Source: a virus. From it: a stretch of 35,235 bases of DNA. How positions within the stretch are numbered: position 1 is the stretch's first letter; every line of letters starts with the position of its first letter. The position numbers were made by a program, and so were the translations under genes. The notes under the pieces were generated by a model that saw only the letters and a program-made list of their open reading frames with translations, had not been told where the DNA came from and did not search any database. This document shows, one piece after another, positions 21,624-28,687 of this stretch. The DNA is taken from the IMG/VR virus record IMGVR_UViG_3300042469_000516, positions 1-35,235 of that record. One strand, 5' to 3'.

Positions 21624-22286
21624 ATGGTTTTGCCATTCGACAAAATATATTTTATAAGCCTAAACAAATCAAGCGGCCTGAAAAGGCGAAAGTTACTGAT
21701 TGATCAATTTGATAAGCTGGAAATAGTTGATAGAAATGGAACTAAACCAGAGTGGATAATTGCAGATTCTGGAGTTTTTGTAAATCATGAAATTGATAAT
21801 AACTACCGAAAAAAGAACCTAAGACGTGGGGCCGTTTCCATTTCGGAAGTTGGTTGTTTTTCAAGTCATAGAAAGGTCTGGCATAAGTTTTTGGAATCTG
21901 GTTTAGAAAACTGTTTAATCCTTGAGGACGATGCTTTATTTTCTGATTTATCAATTTTTGAGGCCTGGGATAAAATGCCAGATTGGGATTTTGTAAACTT
22001 TGGTTTTATAAGGAATAAGGCCTCAATTCAGGACTCCATTGAAATAGTAAAAAACGAAAACTTTCATGGTCTTTGGTCAGGCTCAGGAATGTGGCTTACC
22101 CATGCTTATTGCATAAACCAAAAAGCCTGTAAAATCCTTTTGGAAGAAACCAAAACGCAAACAGGCGGATTAGATTGGCAATTGACAGGCGTACAATCAA
22201 AGTTTAAAACTTACGGTTTTATGCCTGGTAAAATTAATCAGCAACCCTTAAAAATTGCACCAACACAAATTCATCATACATCTTAA
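21624..22286 (+). CDS. Glycosyltransferase family 25 (LPS-type)
   Basis: This 220-residue protein matches GT25. It has IYFISLNKSSGLKRRKLLID at 8-27, SISEVGCFSSHRKVWHKFLE near 72-91, and LILEDDA at 98-104, with the EDD nucleotide-sugar/metal motif. A late LDWQL follows. Family members transfer galactose or related sugars, often in lipopolysaccharide or glycan synthesis. It is the only non-structural gene between portal and scaffold and has its own promoter and inverted repeat, which marks it as a moron. It could alter host surface sugars or decorate virion proteins. The acceptor is unknown. Confidence 0.85.
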   Translation: MVLPFDKIYFISLNKSSGLKRRKLLIDQFDKLEIVDRNGTKPEWIIADSGVFVNHEIDNNYRKKNLRRGAVSISEVGCFSSHRKVWHKFLESGLENCLILEDDALFSDLSIFEAWDKMPDWDFVNFGFIRNKASIQDSIEIVKNENFHGLWSGSGMWLTHAYCINQKACKILLEETKTQTGGLDWQLTGVQSKFKTYGFMPGKINQQPLKIAPTQIHHTS

Positions 22287-22297
22287 TTTATAAATAT

Positions 22298-22765
22298 ATG
22301 ACTTTAGAAGAAGTAAAGGCAAAGGCACAAAAAGACCCTTTAGCCAAAGTAACGGTTTTCCGAAAACTCGAAAACCCTAAAAACGGAAAAGTAGTCTGGA
22401 ATACCCGGGAGTTTCTGGCTAAAATGGTTTACAAAAACCTTTCATTGCCATTTGAAAGAAGAAGTTCCGGTTGGAAAAGGGTTTATCTTGAAAAAGCTGG
22501 TGAATTTATTCAAAGCAATTTTGAACCTCGATTTGATAAAAATTCTTTGTCTGACCCTGCTTTAATTCAAGCTTTAAAAGATGCTGGATTTGAAAAAGTA
22601 TCTGAACCAGTTAAATCTTTGGATCCAGTTTTAAGCCCTCAAATGTCGGATGCTGAAATGCTGGAATACCTAAAAAATAAAGGTGCAATTCATGGAAAGG
22701 TGAAATTGAAAAATGATGAACCGGAAGCCGAAACATTAGAAACCGAAACTTTAAATCCAGAATAA
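22298..22765 (+). CDS. Head-module hypothetical protein (155 aa)
   Basis: I do not recognise a named domain. The 155-residue protein has a compact N-terminal part (VTVFRKLENPKNGKVVWNTR) and a helical acidic C-terminus (EAETLETETLNPE). It is encoded between the portal and the putative scaffold and is coupled to the latter by a TAATG overlap at 22765. Position suggests a head-assembly or decoration protein. Confidence 0.6.
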   Translation: MTLEEVKAKAQKDPLAKVTVFRKLENPKNGKVVWNTREFLAKMVYKNLSLPFERRSSGWKRVYLEKAGEFIQSNFEPRFDKNSLSDPALIQALKDAGFEKVSEPVKSLDPVLSPQMSDAEMLEYLKNKGAIHGKVKLKNDEPEAETLETETLNPE

Positions 22766-23664
22766 TGAAAATTACCGATTTTTTAAAACGTCAGGCAAAA
22801 AGTGCTGGCATTGAAAGTCAAAAGGAATTGACTGAATTTTTGGAAGCCAATAAAGATGCTTTGGCCGGGTTCGATATTCCGGATGTTGCAGTTAATTTCA
22901 TTGTCGATAACCTTTGGACTTTGGAGGTTGCCAAAACCAAGGACGAACTCAAGAAACACTTTGCAGGCCAAATGTTACCAGGGATTGAACAAGGCGCAAT
23001 GGAGAGGGCCAAAGCAATGGGAGTAAGTGATTCTAAAATTGCAGAAATCCATGCAGAAACTCAATCCAGTGGAAAAAGGGTAAATCTTTACTTGGAAGCG
23101 GCAAATGAAATCCTAAAAGAAGCTGGCAAAAAGCAAAAGGGTAGTGAGGAATTTATGAGGCAAATTCAAGAGGAACAAAACAAAGTCCTTGCCTTAGAAA
23201 AATCCAAAGCTGATGAAATCAACTCTTTAAAAAGTAAATACGAATCTCAATTTGAGGATTTGACATGGCAAAATGAAATCGGGAAAGTCAAATGGAATAA
23301 AGCTATTCCAGAAGATATTCGATCAATTGCCTTAAAAAATGCAATAAATAAGGAAGTTGAAAAGTCAGGTGGAAAACTTGTTTTTGATGCTGAAAAACGA
23401 ACCTTTAATATTGTAAACGCAAATGATGCTTCAATGCAAGTTTCTAAAGATGGAAAAATTTTGGATTACCAAACTCTTTTTCCATTAGCTTTGCAAGAAC
23501 ATAAACTTTTGGATATTGAAGTTCCTGGTGGTGCAGGAAATCCAAATCCAGGCAATCCATTTTTTGTACCGCCTACTGGTGGACAAGGCAACGAAACAAA
23601 GATTCCAGAATACATTCTGAATTCTTTAGGCAGCGCAAACAAGGCTGTCGATTTTTCCAAATAA
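22765..23664 (+). CDS. Putative capsid scaffolding protein
   Basis: This 299-residue protein is largely helical. Residues ~120-175 form a likely coiled coil (QIQEEQNKVLALEKSKADEI), and a Gly/Pro/Asn-rich stretch (GGAGNPNPGNPF) precedes the C-terminus. It is encoded immediately before the major capsid protein, where scaffold proteins usually lie. No protease motif was seen. Scaffold is inferred from composition and order. Confidence 0.7.
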   Translation: MKITDFLKRQAKSAGIESQKELTEFLEANKDALAGFDIPDVAVNFIVDNLWTLEVAKTKDELKKHFAGQMLPGIEQGAMERAKAMGVSDSKIAEIHAETQSSGKRVNLYLEAANEILKEAGKKQKGSEEFMRQIQEEQNKVLALEKSKADEINSLKSKYESQFEDLTWQNEIGKVKWNKAIPEDIRSIALKNAINKEVEKSGGKLVFDAEKRTFNIVNANDASMQVSKDGKILDYQTLFPLALQEHKLLDIEVPGGAGNPNPGNPFFVPPTGGQGNETKIPEYILNSLGSANKAVDFSK

Positions 23665-23670
23665 TAAAAA

Positions 23671-24819
23671 ATGTCAGTAAATTTAGCCTATGTTCAGGCG
23701 GCCTTACTTATTTTGGCCTCTGATGATGGCATAACAAATGCTTTGTCTGCAAGGACAAACACAGGAATTTTAGGTGCTTTATTAACACCTGAAAATAGAT
23801 CATACGCACAGCAATTAAGGCTTGCAAATGATAATGGAACAGGACATATTAGAGAGGTACGGGTTGCTACTAAGCAGCGTTTAACCCTTGCAGATAATCC
23901 TGATCTTGAAATGGATGGTTGCGAGTTTGGCGATGAAATGCCATACTTGGAAGAAACCGTAACAATCACACAACAAGCTGCGGCAGGTTTTACAATTTCT
24001 GAGGCTCAGATCAGACTTTATCCTGACTTGGTTACAAGGTTGCAAAACATTACTGGGACCAATATCCCTGCTCAAATGGTAATGATTGGTCGTAACCTTC
24101 CAGAAGGTCGTCAAATTATTCAGGCAATACGAGAAATCACTTTAAATTTCTCTTTGTCTTACGATTCACTAATCCAAAAAATGAATGTTATTCTATTGAA
24201 CGACTTCGTTTCTAAGGTTGGTGATTGGAAAGGCGGAACCGCTTCAAAAACATACACCGTTCAAACTGCTGCTGCTTATGCAAGTGGAAATGGAACGGTA
24301 GATGCTGGTGAGTTGTTCCGATGGAAGCAAGACCTTCGACAGCAAATGTTGATGGGAACGCCTCACACCATTTCTGGCTTTGGTGCTTTGGATAGAATTG
24401 TAGCGCAAAACGCTGAATACTTTGGACAAGGTGCTAATGGTGTTGATTACGGTTCTTTGGTTGCAAACGCAAATCAAATCAGTCGTTATTTCGTAGATCA
24501 GAATATTGCTGATGTTTTGGGATCCGAAAATGATGCTTTGATCTTTATGCCTGGTTCTGCCAATTTCCTTCCATACTTACAATATGTTGGTTCATTTGGT
24601 AAGATTGGTGTAATGGATAGATTCACAATGCCAATTCCAACAGCTCCCGGGCTTGAGGTAGATGTTAAAATCTTGCCAGTTGAATGTGATGAAATTTACC
24701 AGGTTAAATTCGGTCTTCACTTTGAACTTTACATTCCTGAAATGGAGTTGTTCAAGTCAAGCGATTATTTGAGCGGTGTAAATGGAACATTCCAAGCGGT
24801 TTTCAATCAGGCCAGTTAG
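23671..24819 (+). CDS. Major capsid protein, unshifted product
   Basis: This 382-residue protein is encoded after the scaffold and before a strong terminator. It has the composition of a capsid protein, starting MSVNLAYVQAALLILASDDG with core stretches such as DALIFMPGSANFLPYLQYVG and EVDVKILPVECDEIYQVKFG near the C-terminus. I assign it as the major capsid protein by position, length and style; no search was possible. The stop TAG at 24817-24819 is preceded by a G GTT TTC heptamer five codons earlier. Confidence 0.8.
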   Translation: MSVNLAYVQAALLILASDDGITNALSARTNTGILGALLTPENRSYAQQLRLANDNGTGHIREVRVATKQRLTLADNPDLEMDGCEFGDEMPYLEETVTITQQAAAGFTISEAQIRLYPDLVTRLQNITGTNIPAQMVMIGRNLPEGRQIIQAIREITLNFSLSYDSLIQKMNVILLNDFVSKVGDWKGGTASKTYTVQTAAAYASGNGTVDAGELFRWKQDLRQQMLMGTPHTISGFGALDRIVAQNAEYFGQGANGVDYGSLVANANQISRYFVDQNIADVLGSENDALIFMPGSANFLPYLQYVGSFGKIGVMDRFTMPIPTAPGLEVDVKILPVECDEIYQVKFGLHFELYIPEMELFKSSDYLSGVNGTFQAVFNQAS

Positions 24820-24860
24820 GAAACGCCTTTTCCGATGGTTTTTCGGATGGATTCAGCTAA
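23671..24860 (+). CDS. Major capsid protein, predicted -1 frameshift extended form
   Basis: A -1 shift at G GTT TTC (24798-24804) would replace the final NQAS with QSGQLGNAFSDGFSDGFS, giving 396 residues and ending at TAA 24858-24860. The extension frame has no ATG of its own. The encoded repeat FSDGFSDGFS is almost the C-terminus of the 747-residue tail protein (FSEGFSDGFG), which argues it is real coding sequence and not chance. The same arrangement exists in T7 gene 10, where a -1 shift near the capsid gene end yields a minor extended capsid protein; I recall its slippery site as the same heptamer. A recent one-base indel is the alternative. Confidence 0.6.
24798..24804 (+). other. Candidate -1 slippery heptamer GGTTTTC in capsid gene
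   Basis: In frame the codons are GCG GTT TTC AAT CAG GCC AGT TAG. After -1 slippage the A-site Phe tRNA pairs with TTT, while the P-site Val tRNA is less well matched. A stable hairpin (24874-24903) lies 70 bases downstream. Confidence 0.55.
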
Positions 24861-24873
24861 TTGGCCTTAAAAG

Positions 24874-24903
24874 AAAAAGCCCTGACAAAATCGGGGCTTT
24901 TTT
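24874..24903. terminator. Intrinsic terminator after capsid gene
   Basis: AAAAAGCCC pairs with GGGCTTTTTT around a ~12-base loop, followed by T residues. It separates the late plus-strand head genes from convergent minus-strand early genes and is A-rich on both sides, so it may work both ways. Confidence 0.85.
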
Positions 24904-24930
24904 CATTATCTGTACACCAAAAATTAACAA

Positions 24931-25296
24931 TTACAAATCTTTCAAAAGTTCTGGATTTTCATAGATGTTGCCATGTACTATGTAGTGATTGCAATCCTTT
25001 TTTAACAATTGATTCCAATCCATAGATTCATACTCATCATTTATATGTTTAGACTCCCAATATGTATAACAACAAAAATTGCTATTCCATTTTACAACTC
25101 CAGCAGGATCATCTTCAAATGAAACAACATCCCCTTCAAAAATTTCCTTTCCGTTTTTGTCTTTTAGGCCAGTAAATTGTCGAACATATCTTAATGGCAA
25201 AAGGCCAAAGTTTGGGATTTCAAGTAAGTTCCAAACTTTTTTTACTATTTCATTTTTGCTGTCAAAACCGAATTCAAACTTTAATTCTCTATTCAT
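24931..25296 (-). CDS. YopX family protein
   Basis: This 121-residue protein has the YopX signature RQFTGLKDKNGKEIFEGDVV at about 39-58, preceded by a variable N-terminus and followed by a VVKW strand and a C-terminal GNIYENPELL. The family is small, phage-associated and of unknown function. It is the last gene of a minus-strand early operon. Confidence 0.9.
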   Translation of the reverse strand: MNRELKFEFGFDSKNEIVKKVWNLLEIPNFGLLPLRYVRQFTGLKDKNGKEIFEGDVVSFEDDPAGVVKWNSNFCCYTYWESKHINDEYESMDWNQLLKKDCNHYIVHGNIYENPELLKDL

Positions 25297-25309
25297 AAAT
25301 ATAAGTTTT

Positions 25310-25780
25310 TCAATCTTTCAAAGTTACTACAACTCCAGTTTTAGATGTTTTGTAAGCAGGGAATACCTCTATTAATTCTCCCGTTTCTTCATCAAGAATA
25401 GATGTTTTTTGTTTCAAAGATTTCAGGAAAGTTTCACGATCTTTTCTTTTAGTATCCCACTTTTCAAGTTTGGATTTGATGCTAAAATATATTAAATCAT
25501 TTGACTTATCAAAATGCCATTTGCTGCCAAGTTCTTTGACTTCCACCCTAGCAGATTTAAAGTCAAATGACTTACCGTATTTTTCAGCCTCTGAAAGCGT
25601 TGTTGTTTCAATTGACTCTATCACTTGGTTAAGTGATAAGATCAACGCCTTGCATCTAATGTGAACGTCTAGTGAGTCAATATTGCCAGATTCAACTTGC
25701 TCTATTATTTGTTGTGCGAATATTTGAGCCTGACTTTTTGTTTCAGGCCCAAGAAATAAAATTGATTGTGCGGTTTCCAT
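25310..25780 (-). CDS. Hypothetical early protein (156 aa)
   Basis: This 156-residue soluble, charged, mostly helical protein includes AEKYGKSFDFKSARVEVKEL in its middle and a Lys/Glu-rich coiled-coil-like region near 108-128. I recall similar proteins encoded beside replication genes in Bacteroidota phages but know no function. It lies nine bases downstream of the NGO0469-like gene and 13 bases upstream of the YopX gene, so it is in the same operon. Confidence 0.6.
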   Translation of the reverse strand: METAQSILFLGPETKSQAQIFAQQIIEQVESGNIDSLDVHIRCKALILSLNQVIESIETTTLSEAEKYGKSFDFKSARVEVKELGSKWHFDKSNDLIYFSIKSKLEKWDTKRKDRETFLKSLKQKTSILDEETGELIEVFPAYKTSKTGVVVTLKD

Positions 25781-25789
25781 GTTTTTAAA

Positions 25790-26449
25790 TTAAAAAGGTA
25801 ATGGCTCTAAGTCTTCTTTGTCTGGCACTTGCCAGTCGGAAAGTTTTTGTTGGACTTCGTCAAAGTGCTTAATTTCAGGAGAAAGCATTGTTTGGTATTC
25901 TTTTGACTTTTGAATCTTTTGCTTTAAAAAGTCAGGCAACGAATCAAACTTATCTTTGTCAAATTTTTCAAGAGTGAACTCAAAGTTTTTATTGATTTGG
26001 TCAGGCATAACAACACCTTTCATAACTGTACTTACAGAAGCAATTTTGTCATAAGTTTTGGAAGGATCCGCTTTGCCTGGTTCATGAATGATTGAAAGCA
26101 TACAAGGAACTCCAAGAAGCTTAGTAACATCAAAAGCCCTAGCTTCTTCGTCTGTAAATCCTTTGCCCCTCCACGAGGTTAAAAAAGCCCTTAAAGAACT
26201 TTTTTCGTGCATTGACAACGTAAACTCCTTACTAATCGCCTGCGGTTGTTCACCCTTCTCAGGGTTAAACACTTTTAGTTCGGTTGGTAATTCCCAAGTA
26301 ATTCGCACTTTGTTTACGAATTTTTTTACGCCTTGGAACTCTTCTTCAACGGTTCCAATCTGGACCATTGAATAACATCGGGCAAGGTATGTACCTGCCG
26401 GGATTGGTTCGTAATTTGAACCGCCTGAATTTGTTGCTGTAATTGCCAT
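25790..26449 (-). CDS. NGO0469-family phage replication / ssDNA-binding-like protein
   Basis: This 219-residue protein matches a pattern I recall from the NGO0469 phage replication family. It has PIPAGTYLARCYSMVQIGTV near the N-terminus, VRITWELPTELK, SKEFTLSMHEKSSLRAFLTS, WRGKGFTDEEARAFDV and LLGVPCMLSIIH. The family is linked to phage replication and single-strand DNA binding. It heads a three-gene early operon (with 25310 and YopX genes). It follows a tetraloop terminator that ends the upstream transcript, so a promoter should lie in the short gap, but I do not see a clean consensus. Confidence 0.75.
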   Translation of the reverse strand: MAITATNSGGSNYEPIPAGTYLARCYSMVQIGTVEEEFQGVKKFVNKVRITWELPTELKVFNPEKGEQPQAISKEFTLSMHEKSSLRAFLTSWRGKGFTDEEARAFDVTKLLGVPCMLSIIHEPGKADPSKTYDKIASVSTVMKGVVMPDQINKNFEFTLEKFDKDKFDSLPDFLKQKIQKSKEYQTMLSPEIKHFDEVQQKLSDWQVPDKEDLEPLPF

Positions 26450-26482
26450 TTATTTATTTGTTTTTAAAATTTGAAACTTTTG

Positions 26483-26501
26483 AAAAAGGGCCGAAGCCCT
26501 A
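26483..26501 (-). terminator. Intrinsic terminator with UUCG tetraloop
   Basis: On the minus strand AGGGC-TTCG-GCCCTTTTT: a perfect five-base stem closed by the very stable UUCG loop, followed by T residues. It directly follows the stop of the 26505 gene. Confidence 0.85.
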
Positions 26502-26504
26502 TTG

Positions 26505-26687
26505 TTAATCGGATGAATCTACGTTATAAGTATAATTACAAACCTTACAATTCATTTCCCGATAACCTAAATTTTTTGTGTAAAAAATAGTATGAGTACA
26601 ATTTTTTACAATTTCGGGAGTTTTATCCCATCCATTTTGCCAACCTAAATAAAGCTGCTTTTCAATTTTGACCTGATTGTTATTCAT
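26505..26687 (-). CDS. Small zinc-ribbon-like protein (60 aa)
   Basis: From the ATG at 26687 the protein is 60 residues, starting MNNNQVKIEKQLYLGWQNGW. It contains Cys and His residues spaced as NCTH and CKVC near the C-terminus, suggesting a small zinc site. An in-frame ATG 22 codons upstream lies beyond the promoter boxes and is rejected. It forms a monocistronic unit with its own promoter (26714-26744) and a UUCG terminator. Function unknown. Confidence 0.6.
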   Translation of the reverse strand: MNNNQVKIEKQLYLGWQNGWDKTPEIVKNCTHTIFYTKNLGYREMNCKVCNYTYNVDSSD

Positions 26688-26713
26688 TTCTTTGTTGTTA
26701 AAATTTGATAGGA

Positions 26714-26744
26714 CAAAAGTATAATAAATAAATTTACCTTGCAA
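26714..26744 (-). promoter_or_regulatory. Bacteroidota-type promoter for 26505-26687
   Basis: On the minus strand TTG (26744-26742), 20 bases, then TACTTTTG (26721-26714), 26 bases before the ATG. The -33 lies inside the palindrome CTTGCAAG. AAAACTTGCAAGG is identical to the sequence at the 27554 promoter. Confidence 0.75.
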
Positions 26745-26769
26745 GTTTTCCAATTAAATAATTAAAAAA

Positions 26770-26803
26770 AGATCAAAAAAAATAGCCCGAAAAGTTCAGG
26801 CTA
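26770..26803 (-). terminator. Intrinsic terminator after 26834 gene
   Basis: On the minus strand TAGCC pairs with GGCTA (26799-26803 with 26783-26787) and is followed by a T run (26775-26782). It isolates the 26834-27067 gene from the next unit. Confidence 0.65.
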
Positions 26804-26833
26804 GTTTAAAACTTTAAAACTAATTTATGGACA

Positions 26834-27067
26834 TCAAGATTTTACAGGCTTCTTTTTGCCTTTTGCATTTGGCCGTTTTTGGGCCTCTGACATAATTTGA
26901 TTTGCCAGTTTAATATTATATTCATTGTCAAACGGTTTAGGCTTATCATGGCCCGGATCCGTTTCAAACAGATACTTTTTCTTTGACAGACAATAATCTG
27001 GAATGTTATATTTCCTTGCAAATTCTGCCCATGTTAATACACTTACTATTTTTTCCGCTTTTGCCAT
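26834..27067 (-). CDS. Hypothetical basic protein (77 aa)
   Basis: ATG at 27067 gives 77 residues starting MAKAEKIVSVLTWAEFARKY, with a basic C-terminus (KGKKKPVKS). A longer in-frame ATG nine codons upstream lies inside the shared divergent promoter and was not chosen. The LTWAEFARKYNIP stretch could be part of a helix-turn-helix, so a small regulator is possible. Transcribed divergently from the VRR-NUC gene, with its own terminator. Confidence 0.6.
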   Translation of the reverse strand: MAKAEKIVSVLTWAEFARKYNIPDYCLSKKKYLFETDPGHDKPKPFDNEYNIKLANQIMSEAQKRPNAKGKKKPVKS

Positions 27068-27126
27068 TCCTATTTTTATTTTAGAAAGTTGCAAAGTAGC
27101 TTACTTAAAATTACATTCGCAAATTA
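27068..27126. promoter_or_regulatory. Divergent promoter region
   Basis: On plus, TTG (27091-27093), about 18-20 bases, then TACATTCG at 27112-27119, seven bases before the ATG at 27127. On minus, TTTG, then about 21 bases, then TACTTTGC. The two promoters overlap, so one regulator could act on both genes. Each -7 has one deviation from TAnnTTTG. Confidence 0.5.
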
Positions 27127-27549
27127 ATGGCAAGATTTTCAATGAAAATTTTAAAACCTGAACGAATAGGAGAATTTAAGCCTTATGAAGGTTCTGAAGA
27201 TCAATTCCAGATTGCGGCTGCTCAGTACCTGGACTTAAAGGGGCTATTGTGGACACATGCAGCAAACGAAAGAAAGACCAAAACATATACAACCAAAAAA
27301 GGTGTTACATTTAGTTTAGAAGGTATTTTTCTAACCAAAAAAGGAGTAAAAAAAGGCGTTCCGGATTGTCTTATTTTTGAACCCCGAAAAGGTTTTGCAG
27401 GGTTCTTTATTGAATTGAAATGCGGTAAAAATAAACCAACTGAACATCAAATATCATTCCTTAAAAATGCAAAAAAACGAGGTTACAAAACTTTGATTAC
27501 TTGGAGTTTAGATGAATTTATTTACGAAATTGATAATTATTTATCCTAA
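27127..27549 (+). CDS. VRR-NUC domain nuclease
   Basis: This 140-residue protein matches VRR-NUC. It has EDQFQIAAAQYLD near 24-36, WTHAANE at 42-48, then KKGVPDCLIF at 75-84 and GFFIELKCGKNKPTEHQ at 92-108. The catalytic residues of the PD-(D/E)XK fold (D80, E96, K98 and Q108) are present. Phage VRR-NUC proteins are structure-specific nucleases used in recombination or Holliday-junction resolution. It opens the plus-strand early operon and is transcribed divergently from a possible regulator. Confidence 0.92.
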   Translation: MARFSMKILKPERIGEFKPYEGSEDQFQIAAAQYLDLKGLLWTHAANERKTKTYTTKKGVTFSLEGIFLTKKGVKKGVPDCLIFEPRKGFAGFFIELKCGKNKPTEHQISFLKNAKKRGYKTLITWSLDEFIYEIDNYLS

Positions 27550-27553
27550 AAAC

Positions 27554-27585
27554 TTGCAAGGAAAAATAATAAAGTTATACCTTTG
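27554..27585 (+). promoter_or_regulatory. Bacteroidota-type promoter for the 27610 gene
   Basis: TTG at 27554-27556, 21 bases, then TACCTTTG at 27578-27585, with a 24-base leader to the ATG. The -33 is inside CTTGCAAG. The leader contains AACAAATAACAAA. Confidence 0.75.
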
Positions 27586-27609
27586 GCGAAAATTTTAACA
27601 AATAACAAA

Positions 27610-27762
27610 ATGTATATCAATATCGATTGCGAAGAAGCCTTTATCGTTCCAAGTGGGCATCAAAAAATAACGGTTCAAATTTTGGATGCCGACCTAACTC
27701 AAATTTTAAAACAAATTGATTTAGAAAAAATATTAGAATTTGTAAAAACCTCAAACAAATAA
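27610..27762 (+). CDS. Hypothetical small protein (50 aa)
   Basis: ATG at 27610, TAA at 27760-27762. The 50-residue product starts MYINIDCEEAFIVPSGHQKI. The N-terminal half looks beta and the C-terminal half helical and acidic, ending FVKTSNK. It has its own good promoter and is four bases upstream of the next gene. Promoter and coupling make it a real gene. Function unknown. Confidence 0.65.
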   Translation: MYINIDCEEAFIVPSGHQKITVQILDADLTQILKQIDLEKILEFVKTSNK

Positions 27763-27766
27763 AAAA

Positions 27767-28348
27767 ATGGGAAAAGCAAAATTGCCAGTTGAACTTAAAC
27801 CAGGTCTTAGAATTGGCGTTGGTGTAGGTCGTTTAATTCTTTCGCATTCAGCCAGAAAAGAAGATGGTCTGGAAATGTGGGCTGTAAATTATCAATTAAA
27901 TGCTGATGGACCGATTAGAGAAACTTTCTATATGAGTTCTCAGATTGTTCGGGAATTGCTTAAAGTTGAAACATTGGAACGGGATTACAAATCTGCTTAT
28001 GAACATGGCAGGCGATTGAAAATCCGGAAAGAAGAACTGGAAGCACAATTGGCAAAATCTGAGAACCTGCGAGATGTGGCTCAAAAGACCAATAAGCAAC
28101 GGATTGATGAATTGGAAAGGGTTAATATTGAACTAAGTGGAAACTTGGAAGAAAACAGGCTTTACCATTTAGAAAAAATTGATCTTAAAAATAGAGAGGC
28201 AAATCAGCTTAATTCAATTATCCAATCTGAGCAAAAGCAAAACAAAATCGCTTTTAAAATTATTGACAAGCTTAAATTCTGGAATATGGTTTGTTCAATA
28301 CTTGGTTTAATGTTTTTTGCCTTGTGGCTTTCTGCATTGTATTTTTAG
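27767..28348 (+). CDS. Coiled-coil membrane-anchored protein
   Basis: This 193-residue protein has a soluble N-terminal part (1-60), a long heptad-rich coiled coil (~65-165, RRLKIRKEELEAQLAKSENL) and a C-terminal hydrophobic segment (FWNMVCSILGLMFFALWLSA, about 171-193). It could be tail-anchored in the inner membrane. No family recognised. It lies in the early region after the VRR-NUC gene, which suggests a host takeover or replication-site role. Confidence 0.65.
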   Translation: MGKAKLPVELKPGLRIGVGVGRLILSHSARKEDGLEMWAVNYQLNADGPIRETFYMSSQIVRELLKVETLERDYKSAYEHGRRLKIRKEELEAQLAKSENLRDVAQKTNKQRIDELERVNIELSGNLEENRLYHLEKIDLKNREANQLNSIIQSEQKQNKIAFKIIDKLKFWNMVCSILGLMFFALWLSALYF

Positions 28349-28349
28349 T

Positions 28350-28357
28350 TATATTTG
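28350..28357 (+). promoter_or_regulatory. -7 element upstream of structured RNA
   Basis: TATATTTG matches the -7 consensus exactly. A start about 5-7 bases downstream would fall at the first base of the structured RNA. No TTG at 19-21 bases upstream. Confidence 0.5.
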
Positions 28358-28361
28358 CATT

Positions 28362-28458
28362 GCCGAAAGGTAGCGGAGTCGCAGCCGTTAAAAAATCTTG
28401 GTTTTAAACCAAAAGCCTGAATGATAGAGACTGCGACCTCTGGATTTCGGGCTTTTTT
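28362..28458 (+). ncRNA. Candidate structured small RNA or structured 5' leader
   Basis: The 121-base gap between two genes has nested pairing. An outer stem CCGAAA (28363-28368) pairs with TTTCGG (28445-28450). A second stem GAGTCGCAG (28376-28384) pairs with CTGCGACCTC (28431-28440) with one bulged C. An inner hairpin has TTGGT (28398-28402) with ACCAA (28408-28412). The 3' end is followed by a T run (28453-28458), as in intrinsic termination. A -7 box sits just upstream. It could be a phage small RNA of about 95 nt, or a cis-acting leader of the 28470 gene. It does not resemble a tRNA or 6S RNA. Confidence 0.55.
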
Positions 28459-28469
28459 ATTTTAAAATT

Positions 28470-28685
28470 ATGATAAGCATTGGATTAAGAATTGAATCGG
28501 AAAACAATTTGCAATGTATTAGAATGGCTTTTGGTTCTGACGATCAATTAATTGAATTTGACCTTGCAAGTAGGGATGATATAGATAAGGAATTTAGGAT
28601 TAAGCATAAAGCAGAATTTAACGCTGAAACTATTGAGCAATTGCAGTTATTTATAGATGCAGTTAGACCATTAATTAAAATATAA
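28470..28685 (+). CDS. Hypothetical protein (71 aa)
   Basis: I do not recognise this protein. It is 71 residues, acidic and likely beta/alpha (MISIGLRIESENNLQCIRMA). It begins just after the structured RNA and ends two bases before the replication gene start. If transcribed with the RNA upstream, its expression could depend on that structure. A CTTGCAAG palindrome lies inside it. Confidence 0.6.
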   Translation: MISIGLRIESENNLQCIRMAFGSDDQLIEFDLASRDDIDKEFRIKHKAEFNAETIEQLQLFIDAVRPLIKI

Positions 28686-28687
28686 TT

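Noticed and set aside
24782-24964. 60-codon plus-strand frame across the capsid end and terminator
   Set aside because: It runs through the terminator hairpin, overlaps the capsid gene, and its composition is not protein-like. The coding-like frame here is the -1 extension instead.
28362-28458. Possible tRNA
   Set aside because: Outer CCGAAA/TTTCGG looks like an acceptor stem, but there is no T-loop sequence, no CCA-type end and the best pairing is not a cloverleaf.
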